From contig NZ_JAERWK010000017.1 of NCBI RefSeq assembly GCF_016918035.1, positions 1 through 64,000 of the forward strand: a DNA stretch of 64,000 nt. The letters are read 5' to 3'. A program made the position numbers and the translations under genes. Every line of letters begins with the position of its first letter. Position 1 is the stretch's first letter. Positions 40,702-48,614 of the stretch are shown here, one piece after another. The notes beneath the pieces are model-generated. The model saw only the letters and a list, made by a program, of their open reading frames with translations. It had not been told where the DNA came from and made no database searches. This DNA is from Nakamurella leprariae (GTDB lineage Bacteria; Actinomycetota; Actinomycetes; Mycobacteriales; Nakamurellaceae).

Positions 40702-41667
40702 TCAGGACGCCTTCTTGCTCCGCCTGCTCGACGACTTCGCCGTGGTGGACTTCCGACTCGTTCCCGTCGTCGACTGCTTGGCCGTCGACTGCTTGGCCGT
40801 CGAGCCGGAGGTCGATCGCTTGGCGCCGGTCCCGGACGTCGACTTCCGCGCCGAAGTGGAGCGGCTCGACGACTTCGAGCTGCCGCCCTTGGACCCCTGC
40901 ACGCTGCGTCGCAGCGCCTCCAGCAGGTCGACCACCTCGGTCGGCTCGGGCGCCGCCTTGGCCGCCTTGGCCGTCCTGCCCTTGGCCTTGTCCCTGACCA
41001 GCTTGGCGACGCGGTCGGTGTAGGTGTCCCGGTAGTCCTCGGGGTCCCAGCGGCCGGTCATCGACTCGATGAGCTGCTGGGCCATCTTCAGTTCCTTGCT
41101 GCCCGCCTTGCCGGACTTCGGCAGTTCCGGCAGTTCCTGGCCGGCGTCGCGGATCTCGTCGGCGAAGAACATGGTGTGCAGCAGCAACAGGTCGCCGTCG
41201 GCGCGGACCGTGGCCAGGTACTCCTTGCCGCGCATGACGAACGAGCCGATCGCGGCCCGGTCGGTCCTGGCCATGGCGTCCCGCAGCAGGCCGTACACCT
41301 TGGCCGACTCGGGCGTGGCCGGGCCCAGGTAGTAGGTCTTCTGGTAGTGGATCGGGTCGATGTCCTCGAGGTCGACGAACGTCTCGATGTCCAGCGAGCG
41401 GGAGCGCCCGGGCGCCACCGAGTCCAGCTCGTCCTGGTCCAGCAGCACCAATTCGCCGTCCTCCCCGACCTCGGTGCCGCGCACGATGTCGGCGTAGTCG
41501 ACCTCCTTGCCGGTCCGCTCGTTGACCCGCTGGTACCGGATGCGGTCGGTGGTGCCCGCTTCGAACTGGTGGAAGCGGATCTCGTGCTCGGAGGTGGCCG
41601 AGTACAGCCCGACGGGCACCGAGACCAGCCCGAAGCTCAGCACACCGGTCCAGATCGCGCGGGCCAT
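40702..41667 (-). CDS. ku: Non-homologous end-joining protein Ku
   Basis: A 321-residue bacterial Ku. The core (about residues 1-255) starts MARAIWTGVLSFGLVSVPVG and has SEHEIRFHQFE, GKEVDYADIVRG, HYQKTYYLGP and AAIGSFVMRGKEYLATV. The C-terminal ~75 residues are a Ser/Thr/Lys/Arg-rich low-complexity tail, longer than the usual basic extension and presumably DNA-binding. Ku dimers ring DNA ends and recruit the ligase LigD, which is not in this window. Its start overlaps the stop of the upstream coiled-coil gene (TGATG), so the two proteins are translationally coupled. Confidence 0.93.
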   Translation of the reverse strand: MARAIWTGVLSFGLVSVPVGLYSATSEHEIRFHQFEAGTTDRIRYQRVNERTGKEVDYADIVRGTEVGEDGELVLLDQDELDSVAPGRSRSLDIETFVDLEDIDPIHYQKTYYLGPATPESAKVYGLLRDAMARTDRAAIGSFVMRGKEYLATVRADGDLLLLHTMFFADEIRDAGQELPELPKSGKAGSKELKMAQQLIESMTGRWDPEDYRDTYTDRVAKLVRDKAKGRTAKAAKAAPEPTEVVDLLEALRRSVQGSKGGSSKSSSRSTSARKSTSGTGAKRSTSGSTAKQSTAKQSTTGTSRKSTTAKSSSRRSKKAS

Positions 41668-42605
41668 CAGCGTCTCCTGCTCGTTGATCGGGGTGTTCCT
41701 GGGGATGTCAGTTCGCGCACCCGGGCCTGGGTGGCGGCGAGCGCCTGCTCGGCCCGGTCGAGCGCCGACGAGGTGCGGGCCTGCTCCCGTTCCCGCTGCG
41801 TCAGGTCCCGTCGGGCGGAGGCCAACGCGTCCTCCAGGCGGTCCACCTCGTCGCGGGCGTCCCGGGCCGCGTCGGTCGCCGCCCGGGCCGTGGCCCTGGC
41901 CTCGGAGCGCTGCTCGGTGGCGTCGGCGACCGCTTGCCGCGCCTGCTCGAGTTCCCGCTCGGCGCGGTCCCGCTCGCGGGCCGCGGCGCGGTCGTCCGCG
42001 CTGTCATCGGGGGAATCATCGGGGAAGTCATCGGAGGTGCCGGTCCGTCCGGGCCGATCCGATCGGGTCGCAGCTCCGCTCGCGCCACGGTCGCCCAGTC
42101 CGCTCAGGCCACCGAACCCGGTGTGCTCGAGGGGCTTGGTGAGCCGGGCGGCGCGCACCGCGTCGGCGGCGTCCTCATCGGCCAACGCCGCCTGCAGGGT
42201 CGTCTGCACCGCCCGGGCGGTGTCCTCACTGACCGCCTGCCCGGCGTCCCTGGCCAGCGCCCGCGCCTGCTGCACCAACGCGGCCACCACCCGGTGCTGC
42301 TCGCGGGCCAGCGTGCGCAACCGGTCGCCGCTCAGCGCCGCAGTGGCGTCCCGGAGCCCGGCCCCGAGCTGCAGCAGCGGGTCGATCTCGTCGGGGTGCT
42401 GCCGGACGAGTTGGTTGGTCAGCCAGGCGGCCACGTTCGGTTTGGTCAGCCGGCGGATCGCGCCGGCCAGCTGCTGGTCACCGTCGCTCTTGGCCTGGCG
42501 TTCCCGCTCGGTGCGGGTCGGGGTGAACTCGTCCAGCGGCAGCCCGTACAGCTCGTCGGCCACCTCGTCGAGATCCATCCGGACATCCTGCCGGTGCGTC
42601 ATCAT
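41667..42605 (-). CDS. Unrecognised coiled-coil protein coupled to Ku
   Basis: A 312-residue hydrophilic protein without membrane segments. Residues about 1-160 are mostly helical (DEVADELYGLPLDEFTPTRT, AGAIRRLTKPNVAAWLTNQL), residues 165-200 are a Gly/Ser/Asp-rich linker, and 200-300 a long coiled coil rich in Ala, Arg, Glu (ERELEQARQAVADATEQRSE, RLEDALASARRDLTQRERE). An initial ATG at 42605 is preceded by another candidate five residues in. I do not recognise a named family. Translational coupling to Ku suggests an accessory role in end joining, for example bridging ends, but this is inference. Confidence 0.8.
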   Translation of the reverse strand: MMTHRQDVRMDLDEVADELYGLPLDEFTPTRTERERQAKSDGDQQLAGAIRRLTKPNVAAWLTNQLVRQHPDEIDPLLQLGAGLRDATAALSGDRLRTLAREQHRVVAALVQQARALARDAGQAVSEDTARAVQTTLQAALADEDAADAVRAARLTKPLEHTGFGGLSGLGDRGASGAATRSDRPGRTGTSDDFPDDSPDDSADDRAAARERDRAERELEQARQAVADATEQRSEARATARAATDAARDARDEVDRLEDALASARRDLTQREREQARTSSALDRAEQALAATQARVRELTSPGTPRSTSRRR

Positions 42606-42835
42606 CTGGGCTGGTCGGGGTGGTGTGGCGGGTGATCACGGCCGGAGATGCCGGGCGGCCCTTCCGTGCCGGACGGCGGGACGCCATGCTCGTCCCGGAT
42701 CATTCCCGGACCGCCGTACGGGGTTGTCGACCGGATCCGGTGGCAGAGGGTGACGATCTTGCTACAACCTGCAACGATGGTGGGGCCGGACGTCGCGTCA
42801 GCCCGGTCGGCGGTCGAGGGGGAGGCAGAACCACC

Positions 42836-45088
42836 GTGAGTGACACCCAGCAACACCCCGGGGCGATCGGACCCGATCCCGGTGACGGCGGCGGAACCAC
42901 CGCCGTCCATCCCGGACCGCCGGCGCCCACCGGGGCGACGGCTGCAGCGGCCACGGCCACGGCGACGGCGTCGGCCGCCACCGAGCCCGCCGCAGCCGGA
43001 GAGCCGAAGCGCAAGCCGTGGCCACTGCTGCTGGCGACCCGCTTGCCGTTCACCACCGGCTACGTCGTCATCACCATGGTGCTGTCGATCGTCTTCGGCA
43101 CCCTGTGGGGCGGGATCGAGCAGAAGTCGATCTACCCGCACGTCGCCTACGGCCTGCCGGCGTTCGAGGACGGCCGCTGGCTCACGTTGATCTGGGGCAA
43201 CTTCTTCGCGCTCTACCCCGTGTACTACCTGTTCGTGGCCGGTGTGTTCGCCGTGCTCACCGGGTTCGCCGAGTGGCGCCTGGGCACGGCCCGGACGGCC
43301 CTGCTGTGCACCGTCTACCAGATCGCCGCGGTCCTGATCGTGGCGCTGGTCTTCCTGGTCTTCCGCGATTCCGGCTGGGGCTGGGTGGCCGAGCGGGCCT
43401 CCGAGACCGACGTCGGATTCTCCGCCGGCATGCTCGCCGTGCTCAGCGTGGCCACCGCGACCGTTCGGCCGCCGTGGCGACTCCGGCTGCGGCTGGGCAT
43501 CTGGGTCTACGTCGGCTTCTCCATCCTGTTCATCGGGCAGATGGCCGATGCCGAGCACCTGGTCGCCGTGCTGCTGAGCCTGCCGTTCTCGTCCAAGCTG
43601 GCCGGCCCGCACGCCCGCCCCGCGCGGGCCCTGCCCACCCGGCACGAGCTGCGCCTGCTGGCCATGGTCGCCGTCGTGCTGCTGGCGGTCCTGCAGGCGC
43701 TCGCCGACTTCCTGCCCGACCGGCTGACCCCGTTCGGCTCCACCAGCGACGAGCCGATCTCGTGGACCTACCTGCTGCCGATGCTGCTGATCTCGGGGCT
43801 GATCGCGAACGGGCTGCGCAAGGGGTACCGGTGGGCCTGGTGGTGGGGCGTCGTGCTCTGCGTGTTGCCGCTGCTACTCATGGTTCTGGTGGTGACGTTC
43901 CTGATCATCGGGGCGTTCGTGCCCGACGCGGACATCGAGATCGACGGCGCACCCGAACTCTTCGCCACGTCCCTGATCTGGGTCGCGCTGCTGGTCATGC
44001 TCATCGCCGGTCGTCAGGCGTTCCGGGTGCCCCGGCGCAGCAAGCGGCGGCGGAATCTGAGCACCGCGGACCCGGAGAAGGCCAAGGACCTGCTGCGCCG
44101 CTGGGGCGGCAGCACTCTGTCCTGGATGACGACCTGGCCGGAGAACCGGCAGATGGTCACCGCCGACGGCGAGGGCTTCGTCGCGTTCCGCAAGCACGCG
44201 GGCGTCGCGGTGGCGCTCGGCGATCCGGTCGGGCCGCCCGGATCGGCCGCCACGACCATCAACGAGTTCGTCCAGCTGTGCGACAACTCGGGCCTGGTGC
44301 CGTACATCTTCTCGTGCACCCGGCTCACCACCGAAGTCACCGACGCGCTGGGCTGGCAGAGCGCCCAGGTCGCCGAGGACAACCTCATCGACCTACCCGG
44401 CCTGGAGTTCAAGGGCAAGAAGTGGCAGGACATCCGGACGGCGCTGAACAAGGCGCCCAAGGAGGGCATCCAGTTCACGATGGTCTCCCTGGCCGACGAG
44501 CCCTGGAGCATGGTCCGACAGGTCGAGCACCTGTCGCAGGAGTGGCTGGGGGACAAGGAGCTGCCCGAGATGGGCTTCACCCTCGGCGGTGTCACCGAGG
44601 CGCTGGATCCCGAGGTGAAGGTCGGGCTGGCCGTCGACGGCGCCGGCAAGGTCCACGGCGTGACCTCGTGGATGCCCGTGTACGGCGAGGGCGGCGTCAT
44701 CGTCGGCTGGACGCTGGACCTGATGCGTCGGGCCGACGGCGGGTTCCGCGCCACCATCGAGTTCCTGCTGGCCTCCTCGGCCCTGCACTTCAAGGCCGAG
44801 GGCGCGCAGTTCATCTCGCTGTCGGGTGCGCCGTTGGCCCGCTCGGCCGACGACGAGTCGGCTGAATCGTCGGTGGAGAAGTTCCTCGACCAGCTGGGTG
44901 AGTCGCTCGAGCCGGTCTACGGCTTCCGGTCGCTGCACGCGTTCAAGAGCAAGTTCCAGCCGCGGCTGGAGCCGATGTACATGGCCTTCCGGAACGAGGG
45001 CGACCTGCCGCGGATCGGCATCGCGATCACCCGGGCCTACCTCCCCACGGCGGGGGTCAAGGACATGATCGCGGTGATGAAGCACTGA
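42836..45088 (+). CDS. MprF-like membrane protein with DUF2156 (lysyl-PG synthase-type) domain
   Basis: A 750-residue protein. After an Ala/Thr/Gly/Pro-rich cytoplasmic N-terminus (about 60 residues) come about eight helices arranged as a rhomboid-like and flippase-type module, then a soluble C-terminal domain from about residue 415 (LSTADPEKAKDLLRRWGGST, AFRKHAGVAVALGDPVGP, SLSGAPLAR, GFRSLHAFKSKFQPRLEPMY). The latter is the DUF2156 GNAT-type domain that transfers aminoacyl groups from tRNA to phosphatidylglycerol. GTG 42836 has GGGGGAGG upstream; the upstream frame is not coding. It could add lysine or alanine to lipids and confer cationic peptide resistance. No lysS is fused. Confidence 0.85.
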   Translation: MSDTQQHPGAIGPDPGDGGGTTAVHPGPPAPTGATAAAATATATASAATEPAAAGEPKRKPWPLLLATRLPFTTGYVVITMVLSIVFGTLWGGIEQKSIYPHVAYGLPAFEDGRWLTLIWGNFFALYPVYYLFVAGVFAVLTGFAEWRLGTARTALLCTVYQIAAVLIVALVFLVFRDSGWGWVAERASETDVGFSAGMLAVLSVATATVRPPWRLRLRLGIWVYVGFSILFIGQMADAEHLVAVLLSLPFSSKLAGPHARPARALPTRHELRLLAMVAVVLLAVLQALADFLPDRLTPFGSTSDEPISWTYLLPMLLISGLIANGLRKGYRWAWWWGVVLCVLPLLLMVLVVTFLIIGAFVPDADIEIDGAPELFATSLIWVALLVMLIAGRQAFRVPRRSKRRRNLSTADPEKAKDLLRRWGGSTLSWMTTWPENRQMVTADGEGFVAFRKHAGVAVALGDPVGPPGSAATTINEFVQLCDNSGLVPYIFSCTRLTTEVTDALGWQSAQVAEDNLIDLPGLEFKGKKWQDIRTALNKAPKEGIQFTMVSLADEPWSMVRQVEHLSQEWLGDKELPEMGFTLGGVTEALDPEVKVGLAVDGAGKVHGVTSWMPVYGEGGVIVGWTLDLMRRADGGFRATIEFLLASSALHFKAEGAQFISLSGAPLARSADDESAESSVEKFLDQLGESLEPVYGFRSLHAFKSKFQPRLEPMYMAFRNEGDLPRIGIAITRAYLPTAGVKDMIAVMKH

Positions 45089-45101
45089 GCGAACGGTGCG
45101 G

Positions 45102-45725
45102 TCAGCCGACCGGCTGCCGCAGGATGGTGCGCAGCTTCTCGGGGGCGACCCGGCGGGGGTCGGACAGGTAGATCTCGTGGTGCCGGCCGGTCATCCGCAG
45201 GCCGTTGGCCGGGATGAACTCGTCGTGCAGCCGGGCCAGCACCTCGGCCTCGTCGTCGTAGGAGCCGACATGCAGGGTCTGCACGACGGTGCCCTCGGCC
45301 AGCGACCGGAGCCGGACGTCGTCCAGGCGGGCGGGCCGGTCCGTGCGCCCGGCCTTCGCCACGGCCGCGTCGACCACCACCGGCTCGATCCAGTCCGGCG
45401 TCATGATCAGCAACGTCCACTGCCACTGTGCCTTGTCCCGGCGGGCGGTGAACGCGTCCATGTCGTCGGCCCACCACAGGCCCTCGAGCGGCGGGACGAC
45501 ATAGTCCCGGCCCAGCTCGCGCTTGCTGGCGAACTTCAGCGCGTAGGCGACCGGGTACAGCGCGGCGATGCTGTCGGCGTACTGGAGTGAGCGGTTGGGG
45601 TCACCGGAGCCGTCGATGGCGAGGTACTGCCGGGCGGGCACGTCCAGCGTGCGGAACTCGCCCCGCTTCGCGCGGTAGTCGTCGAGCGTGCGCTTGAAGT
45701 CCACGCGGTCGGTGGTGACGGTCAT
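45102..45725 (-). CDS. GyrI-like small-molecule-binding domain protein
   Basis: A 207-residue protein of the SOUL/GyrI-like family. RTLDVPARQYLAIDGSGDPN opens the domain, followed by LYPVAYALKFASKRELGRDY, PPLEGLWWADDMDAF and HVGSYDDEAEVLARLHDEFI, the second binding half. Such domains bind drug-like ligands, as in BmrR and GyrI. There is no DNA-binding domain. ATG 45725 has AGGAGG upstream. It is convergent with the MprF-like gene, leaving 13 bases. Ligand unknown. Confidence 0.83.
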   Translation of the reverse strand: MTVTTDRVDFKRTLDDYRAKRGEFRTLDVPARQYLAIDGSGDPNRSLQYADSIAALYPVAYALKFASKRELGRDYVVPPLEGLWWADDMDAFTARRDKAQWQWTLLIMTPDWIEPVVVDAAVAKAGRTDRPARLDDVRLRSLAEGTVVQTLHVGSYDDEAEVLARLHDEFIPANGLRMTGRHHEIYLSDPRRVAPEKLRTILRQPVG

Positions 45726-45755
45726 CGATCGGCTCCTCCTGGCCCGGACGCAGGA

Positions 45756-45788
45756 ATGCCCGGGAACCGTCGCACGGTTCCCGGGCAT
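45756..45788 (-). terminator. Strong hairpin after the family-5 binding protein gene
   Basis: A perfect 15-bp stem (45756-45770 with 45774-45788) with a 3-base CGC loop lies 20 bases past the stop at 45808. Confidence 0.85.
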
Positions 45789-45807
45789 CCGCTGGATGGA
45801 TCTGGGG

Positions 45808-47445
45808 TCAGCCGGTGACGCCCACGTAGCGCAGGTCGGCCGAGTAGGCCGGGAGGTAGCCCTCCGGGAACGCGGCCTTGTCGGTCCACGCGCTGGGGGG
45901 GTAGTGCGCCAGGATCGGCACGTTCTTCCGGATCTCCTTCTCCGCCTGCACCATCTTGGCGATGCCGGGGAGACGGTCGTCCTGGGTGGCGCCCTCGAGC
46001 GCCTCCAGCCACGCGGCCTCGAACTCCGGCGTGGTCAGGTTCCACGGGTTGGAGAACTGGCCGGTCAGATTGGTCTGGTACGCGCTGGTCACGTCGGAGA
46101 ACGGCGGGGCCATGCCGGGCATGAGGTTGCCCTCCTGCCGGCTGAAGAACGTCACGCCGGCGCTGGAGGCCTCGATGACGCGAGTGGTGGCGCGCAGGCC
46201 GACCTCGGCCAGCATGGGCAGCAGCGCCTCGGCGACGGCCCGGTGGTCGTCCAGGCTGGGCACGACCATCTCGAAGTCGATGCCGTCCGGGTAGCCGGCC
46301 TCGGTCAGCAGCTGCTTGGCCTTCTCCGGGTCGTAGTTGTACCGGGGGTCGTCCGGCTGGACACCCTCGTCGTAGGCCCAGTAGTCCGGCGGCATGAACT
46401 GCGCGACCGGCGCGTCCAGTCCGAAGAACACCCCGTCGACGATGGCCTGCCGGTCGATGGCGTGCTCCAGTGCCTCACGCACCCGGAAGTCGTCGAACGG
46501 CGGCTTCCCGGGGTTCGTGTACATCTGCAGGATCGTCAGCGTCTGCGAGGGGGCGGTGTTCAGACCCGCCGCGGCCGACTGCTCGGCCTGTGAGGCGTCC
46601 AGGTAGGTGAGCTCCGCCTGGCCGGTCTGCAGCATGTTGAGCCGCGTCGGCGCCGAGGTCTGGATGTAGATCTCGTACTTGGCCGCGCCGGCCGCCTCCG
46701 GATCCCAGTAGTCCTCGTTGCGCTCGTACCGGGAGACCTGGCCGGGCACGTACTCCGTGAGCGTCGCGAAGCCGGAGCCGACCGGGTTCTGGTCCAGGTC
46801 CGGGTTGTCGAACGCGGCCGGACTGGCCATCGAGCCGAGGTTGGCGGCGAAGATCGCCGGCAGGTTGCCGCCGGGGCCGGACAGGTTGAACCGCACCGTG
46901 TACTCGTCGATCACCTGGACGTCGGCCACCCGGGCCAGGGCGCCCTTGTGGACGCTGGTCTCCAGGGTCTTCGCCCGGTCGATGTTGGCCTTGACCACGC
47001 TGGCGTCGAAGTGGGTGCCGTCGATGAAGTCGACGTCGTCGCGCAGCTTCATGACCAGGGCGGTGTCGTCGTCGACGAACTCCCACTCGGTGGCCAGCTG
47101 CGGCTCCAGCTCGCCTTCGGCGTTCTGCCGGAGCAGCTGGTCGTAGACCAGCCGCAGGAAGATCATGTCGAACGCGTTCGACGACCGGGCCGGGTCGAAG
47201 TTGGTCGGGTTCTGCACGAACACGTACCGGAAGGTGCCGTCCGGGTCACGCTGGTCGTAGTTGGCGCCGATGGTGTCGACGCCCTCCGACACGGTGCCGC
47301 CGAGCTGCCCGCTGCTCGTCGCGTCGCCGTCCGAGCCGCTGTCCGAGCCGCCGCCGCACGCGGTGACGGTGAGCGCCGTGATGGCCAGTGCACTGATCAA
47401 CCAGCGGGTGCGCCGACCGCGCAGCGTCGTTGCTGATGCCCTCAT
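45808..47445 (-). CDS. ABC transporter substrate-binding lipoprotein, family 5 (peptide/nickel type)
   Basis: A 545-residue lipoprotein with an Arg-rich start, hydrophobic helix and lipobox TVTAC (Cys about residue 30), then a Gly/Ser/Asp linker. The mature protein is a family 5 solute-binding protein: FVQNPTNFDPARSSNAFDMI, ATEWEFVDDDTALVMKLRDD, DDFRVREALEHAIDRQAIVD and YNYDPEKAKQLLTEAGYPDG are family blocks. No permease or ATPase lies next to it, so it is an orphan or works with a distant DppBCDF-type set. A palindrome 34 bases upstream of its start may be its operator. Confidence 0.87.
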   Translation of the reverse strand: MRASATTLRGRRTRWLISALAITALTVTACGGGSDSGSDGDATSSGQLGGTVSEGVDTIGANYDQRDPDGTFRYVFVQNPTNFDPARSSNAFDMIFLRLVYDQLLRQNAEGELEPQLATEWEFVDDDTALVMKLRDDVDFIDGTHFDASVVKANIDRAKTLETSVHKGALARVADVQVIDEYTVRFNLSGPGGNLPAIFAANLGSMASPAAFDNPDLDQNPVGSGFATLTEYVPGQVSRYERNEDYWDPEAAGAAKYEIYIQTSAPTRLNMLQTGQAELTYLDASQAEQSAAAGLNTAPSQTLTILQMYTNPGKPPFDDFRVREALEHAIDRQAIVDGVFFGLDAPVAQFMPPDYWAYDEGVQPDDPRYNYDPEKAKQLLTEAGYPDGIDFEMVVPSLDDHRAVAEALLPMLAEVGLRATTRVIEASSAGVTFFSRQEGNLMPGMAPPFSDVTSAYQTNLTGQFSNPWNLTTPEFEAAWLEALEGATQDDRLPGIAKMVQAEKEIRKNVPILAHYPPSAWTDKAAFPEGYLPAYSADLRYVGVTG

Positions 47446-47478
47446 GATTCCTTCCGACTGCTGTGTCGTTGGGGGCTG

Positions 47479-47496
47479 TCCGACCGGTCGGTCGGA
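47479..47496. promoter_or_regulatory. Palindromic operator candidate upstream of the orphan binding protein
   Basis: TCCGACCG-GT-CGGTCGGA has perfect 8-bp arms and lies 33 bases upstream of the start at 47445. The CCGACCG-N2-CGGTCGG shape is common among TetR-family operators. No TetR gene lies beside it. Confidence 0.6.
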
Positions 47497-47768
47497 AAGT
47501 ACGCATCGTACCGGGCGACGCCGCAGGCCCGGAGCCTGCGCGTGGCGATCGTCACGGCAACGGAATGATCACGACGGCCGGGCGACGGGCCGGCCGACCG
47601 GCTGAGCCCGGGTGCGCCGTCCTGACACGTGATCAGCGGCACACCGTCTCGTGAGCAGCGTTTGACCATGCACCTGCTGCCGATCTCCGAACGTGGCATC
47701 GTCGACCACTGCGGGATCCGACGCGGCGTCACCGCATTCGTGTGGGACTCCGAGTCCGGCGGCGACGA
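47497..47768. other. Intergenic stretch, nothing convincing
   Basis: Frames open here on either strand show no family motif and poor codon use. It probably holds the 3' end of the SMP-30 transcript and the promoter of the orphan binding-protein gene. No hairpin of terminator strength was seen. Confidence 0.4.
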
Positions 47769-48614
47769 TCAGCCCGCGAACGTCCGGGCCGGCTGCCCGG
47801 TCACCCCAGGACGAGCTCGGAACACCGAACCCGCCAACGGTTCTGCGTCGTCCGGGAGATCCTCGCGCGAGGTGGTGATGAACAGCTCGTCGAGGTGCTC
47901 GCCACCGAACGTGCATGCGGTGACCTTGCTGACCGGCAGTTCGATGACGTCGGCCAGGGTGCCGCCCGGCAGGTAGTGGTGGACGGCTCCGCCGCCGTAC
48001 AGCGCGACCCACACCCCACCCTGCGCATCGACGGTCAGTCCGTCGGGATGGCCGTCGCTCTCGGCGATCTCGGCAAACACCCGTCGGTGGGTGAGACCGC
48101 GATCGGCGTCGACGTCGAACACCGCGACCTGCTGGGTGGCGGTGTCGTTGTAGAAGGCGCGGTCGCCGTCCGGGGTCCAGGACAGCCCGTTGGAGACGGT
48201 GACGCCGGTCAGCACCGGCGTGACGGTGCGGTCGGGATCGAGTCGGTACAGGGTGGCGCTGGGCGACCGGTCCGCAGCCATCGACCCGCACCAGAACCGG
48301 CCGTGCGGATCGCAGTCGCCTTCGTTCATCCGCACGCCCGCGTCGAGGAACACCGGCGGCAGCACCTGCAGGGTGCCGTCCGGATCCTCCAGCGCGAAGC
48401 CGCGTTCCACGCCGATCACCGCGCCGCCGCCGGTCCGTGGGCGCACGCACGCGGCGATGGTCCCGACGGTGCGACGGCCGATGCTGCCGTCCGGACGGAG
48501 CGAGAGGACGTCCCCGGCCAGCATGTCGACCCACCGCAGGCCACCCCAGCCGGGCCACCAGACCGGGCCCTCCGCGTGGTAGGCGATCGGATCGGTGACC
48601 TGTTCGACCTGCAT
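47769..48614 (-). CDS. SMP-30/gluconolactonase family protein
   Basis: A 281-residue beta-propeller hydrolase. Metal-binding parts are YHAEGPVWW (Glu), GVRMNEGDCDPHGRFWCGSM, VSNGLSWTPDGDRAFYNDT and HPDGLTVDAQGGVWVALYGG. The family hydrolyses sugar lactones in the cytoplasm or other cyclic esters with a divalent metal. Translation starts at ATG 48614, overlapping the upstream ADP-ribosylglycohydrolase stop (TGATG), so the longer frame above is rejected. The C-terminal region ends with PARTFAG. Substrate unknown; coupling to an ADP-ribose-processing enzyme suggests that a lactone derived from a sugar or ribose may be involved, which is speculative. Confidence 0.85.
   Translation of the reverse strand: MQVEQVTDPIAYHAEGPVWWPGWGGLRWVDMLAGDVLSLRPDGSIGRRTVGTIAACVRPRTGGGAVIGVERGFALEDPDGTLQVLPPVFLDAGVRMNEGDCDPHGRFWCGSMAADRSPSATLYRLDPDRTVTPVLTGVTVSNGLSWTPDGDRAFYNDTATQQVAVFDVDADRGLTHRRVFAEIAESDGHPDGLTVDAQGGVWVALYGGGAVHHYLPGGTLADVIELPVSKVTACTFGGEHLDELFITTSREDLPDDAEPLAGSVFRARPGVTGQPARTFAG

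Noticed and set aside
42620-42835. N-terminal extension of the MprF-like frame from 42620
   Set aside because: Residues are Arg/Asp-rich and lack coding bias; the GTG at 42836 has a strong ribosome site.
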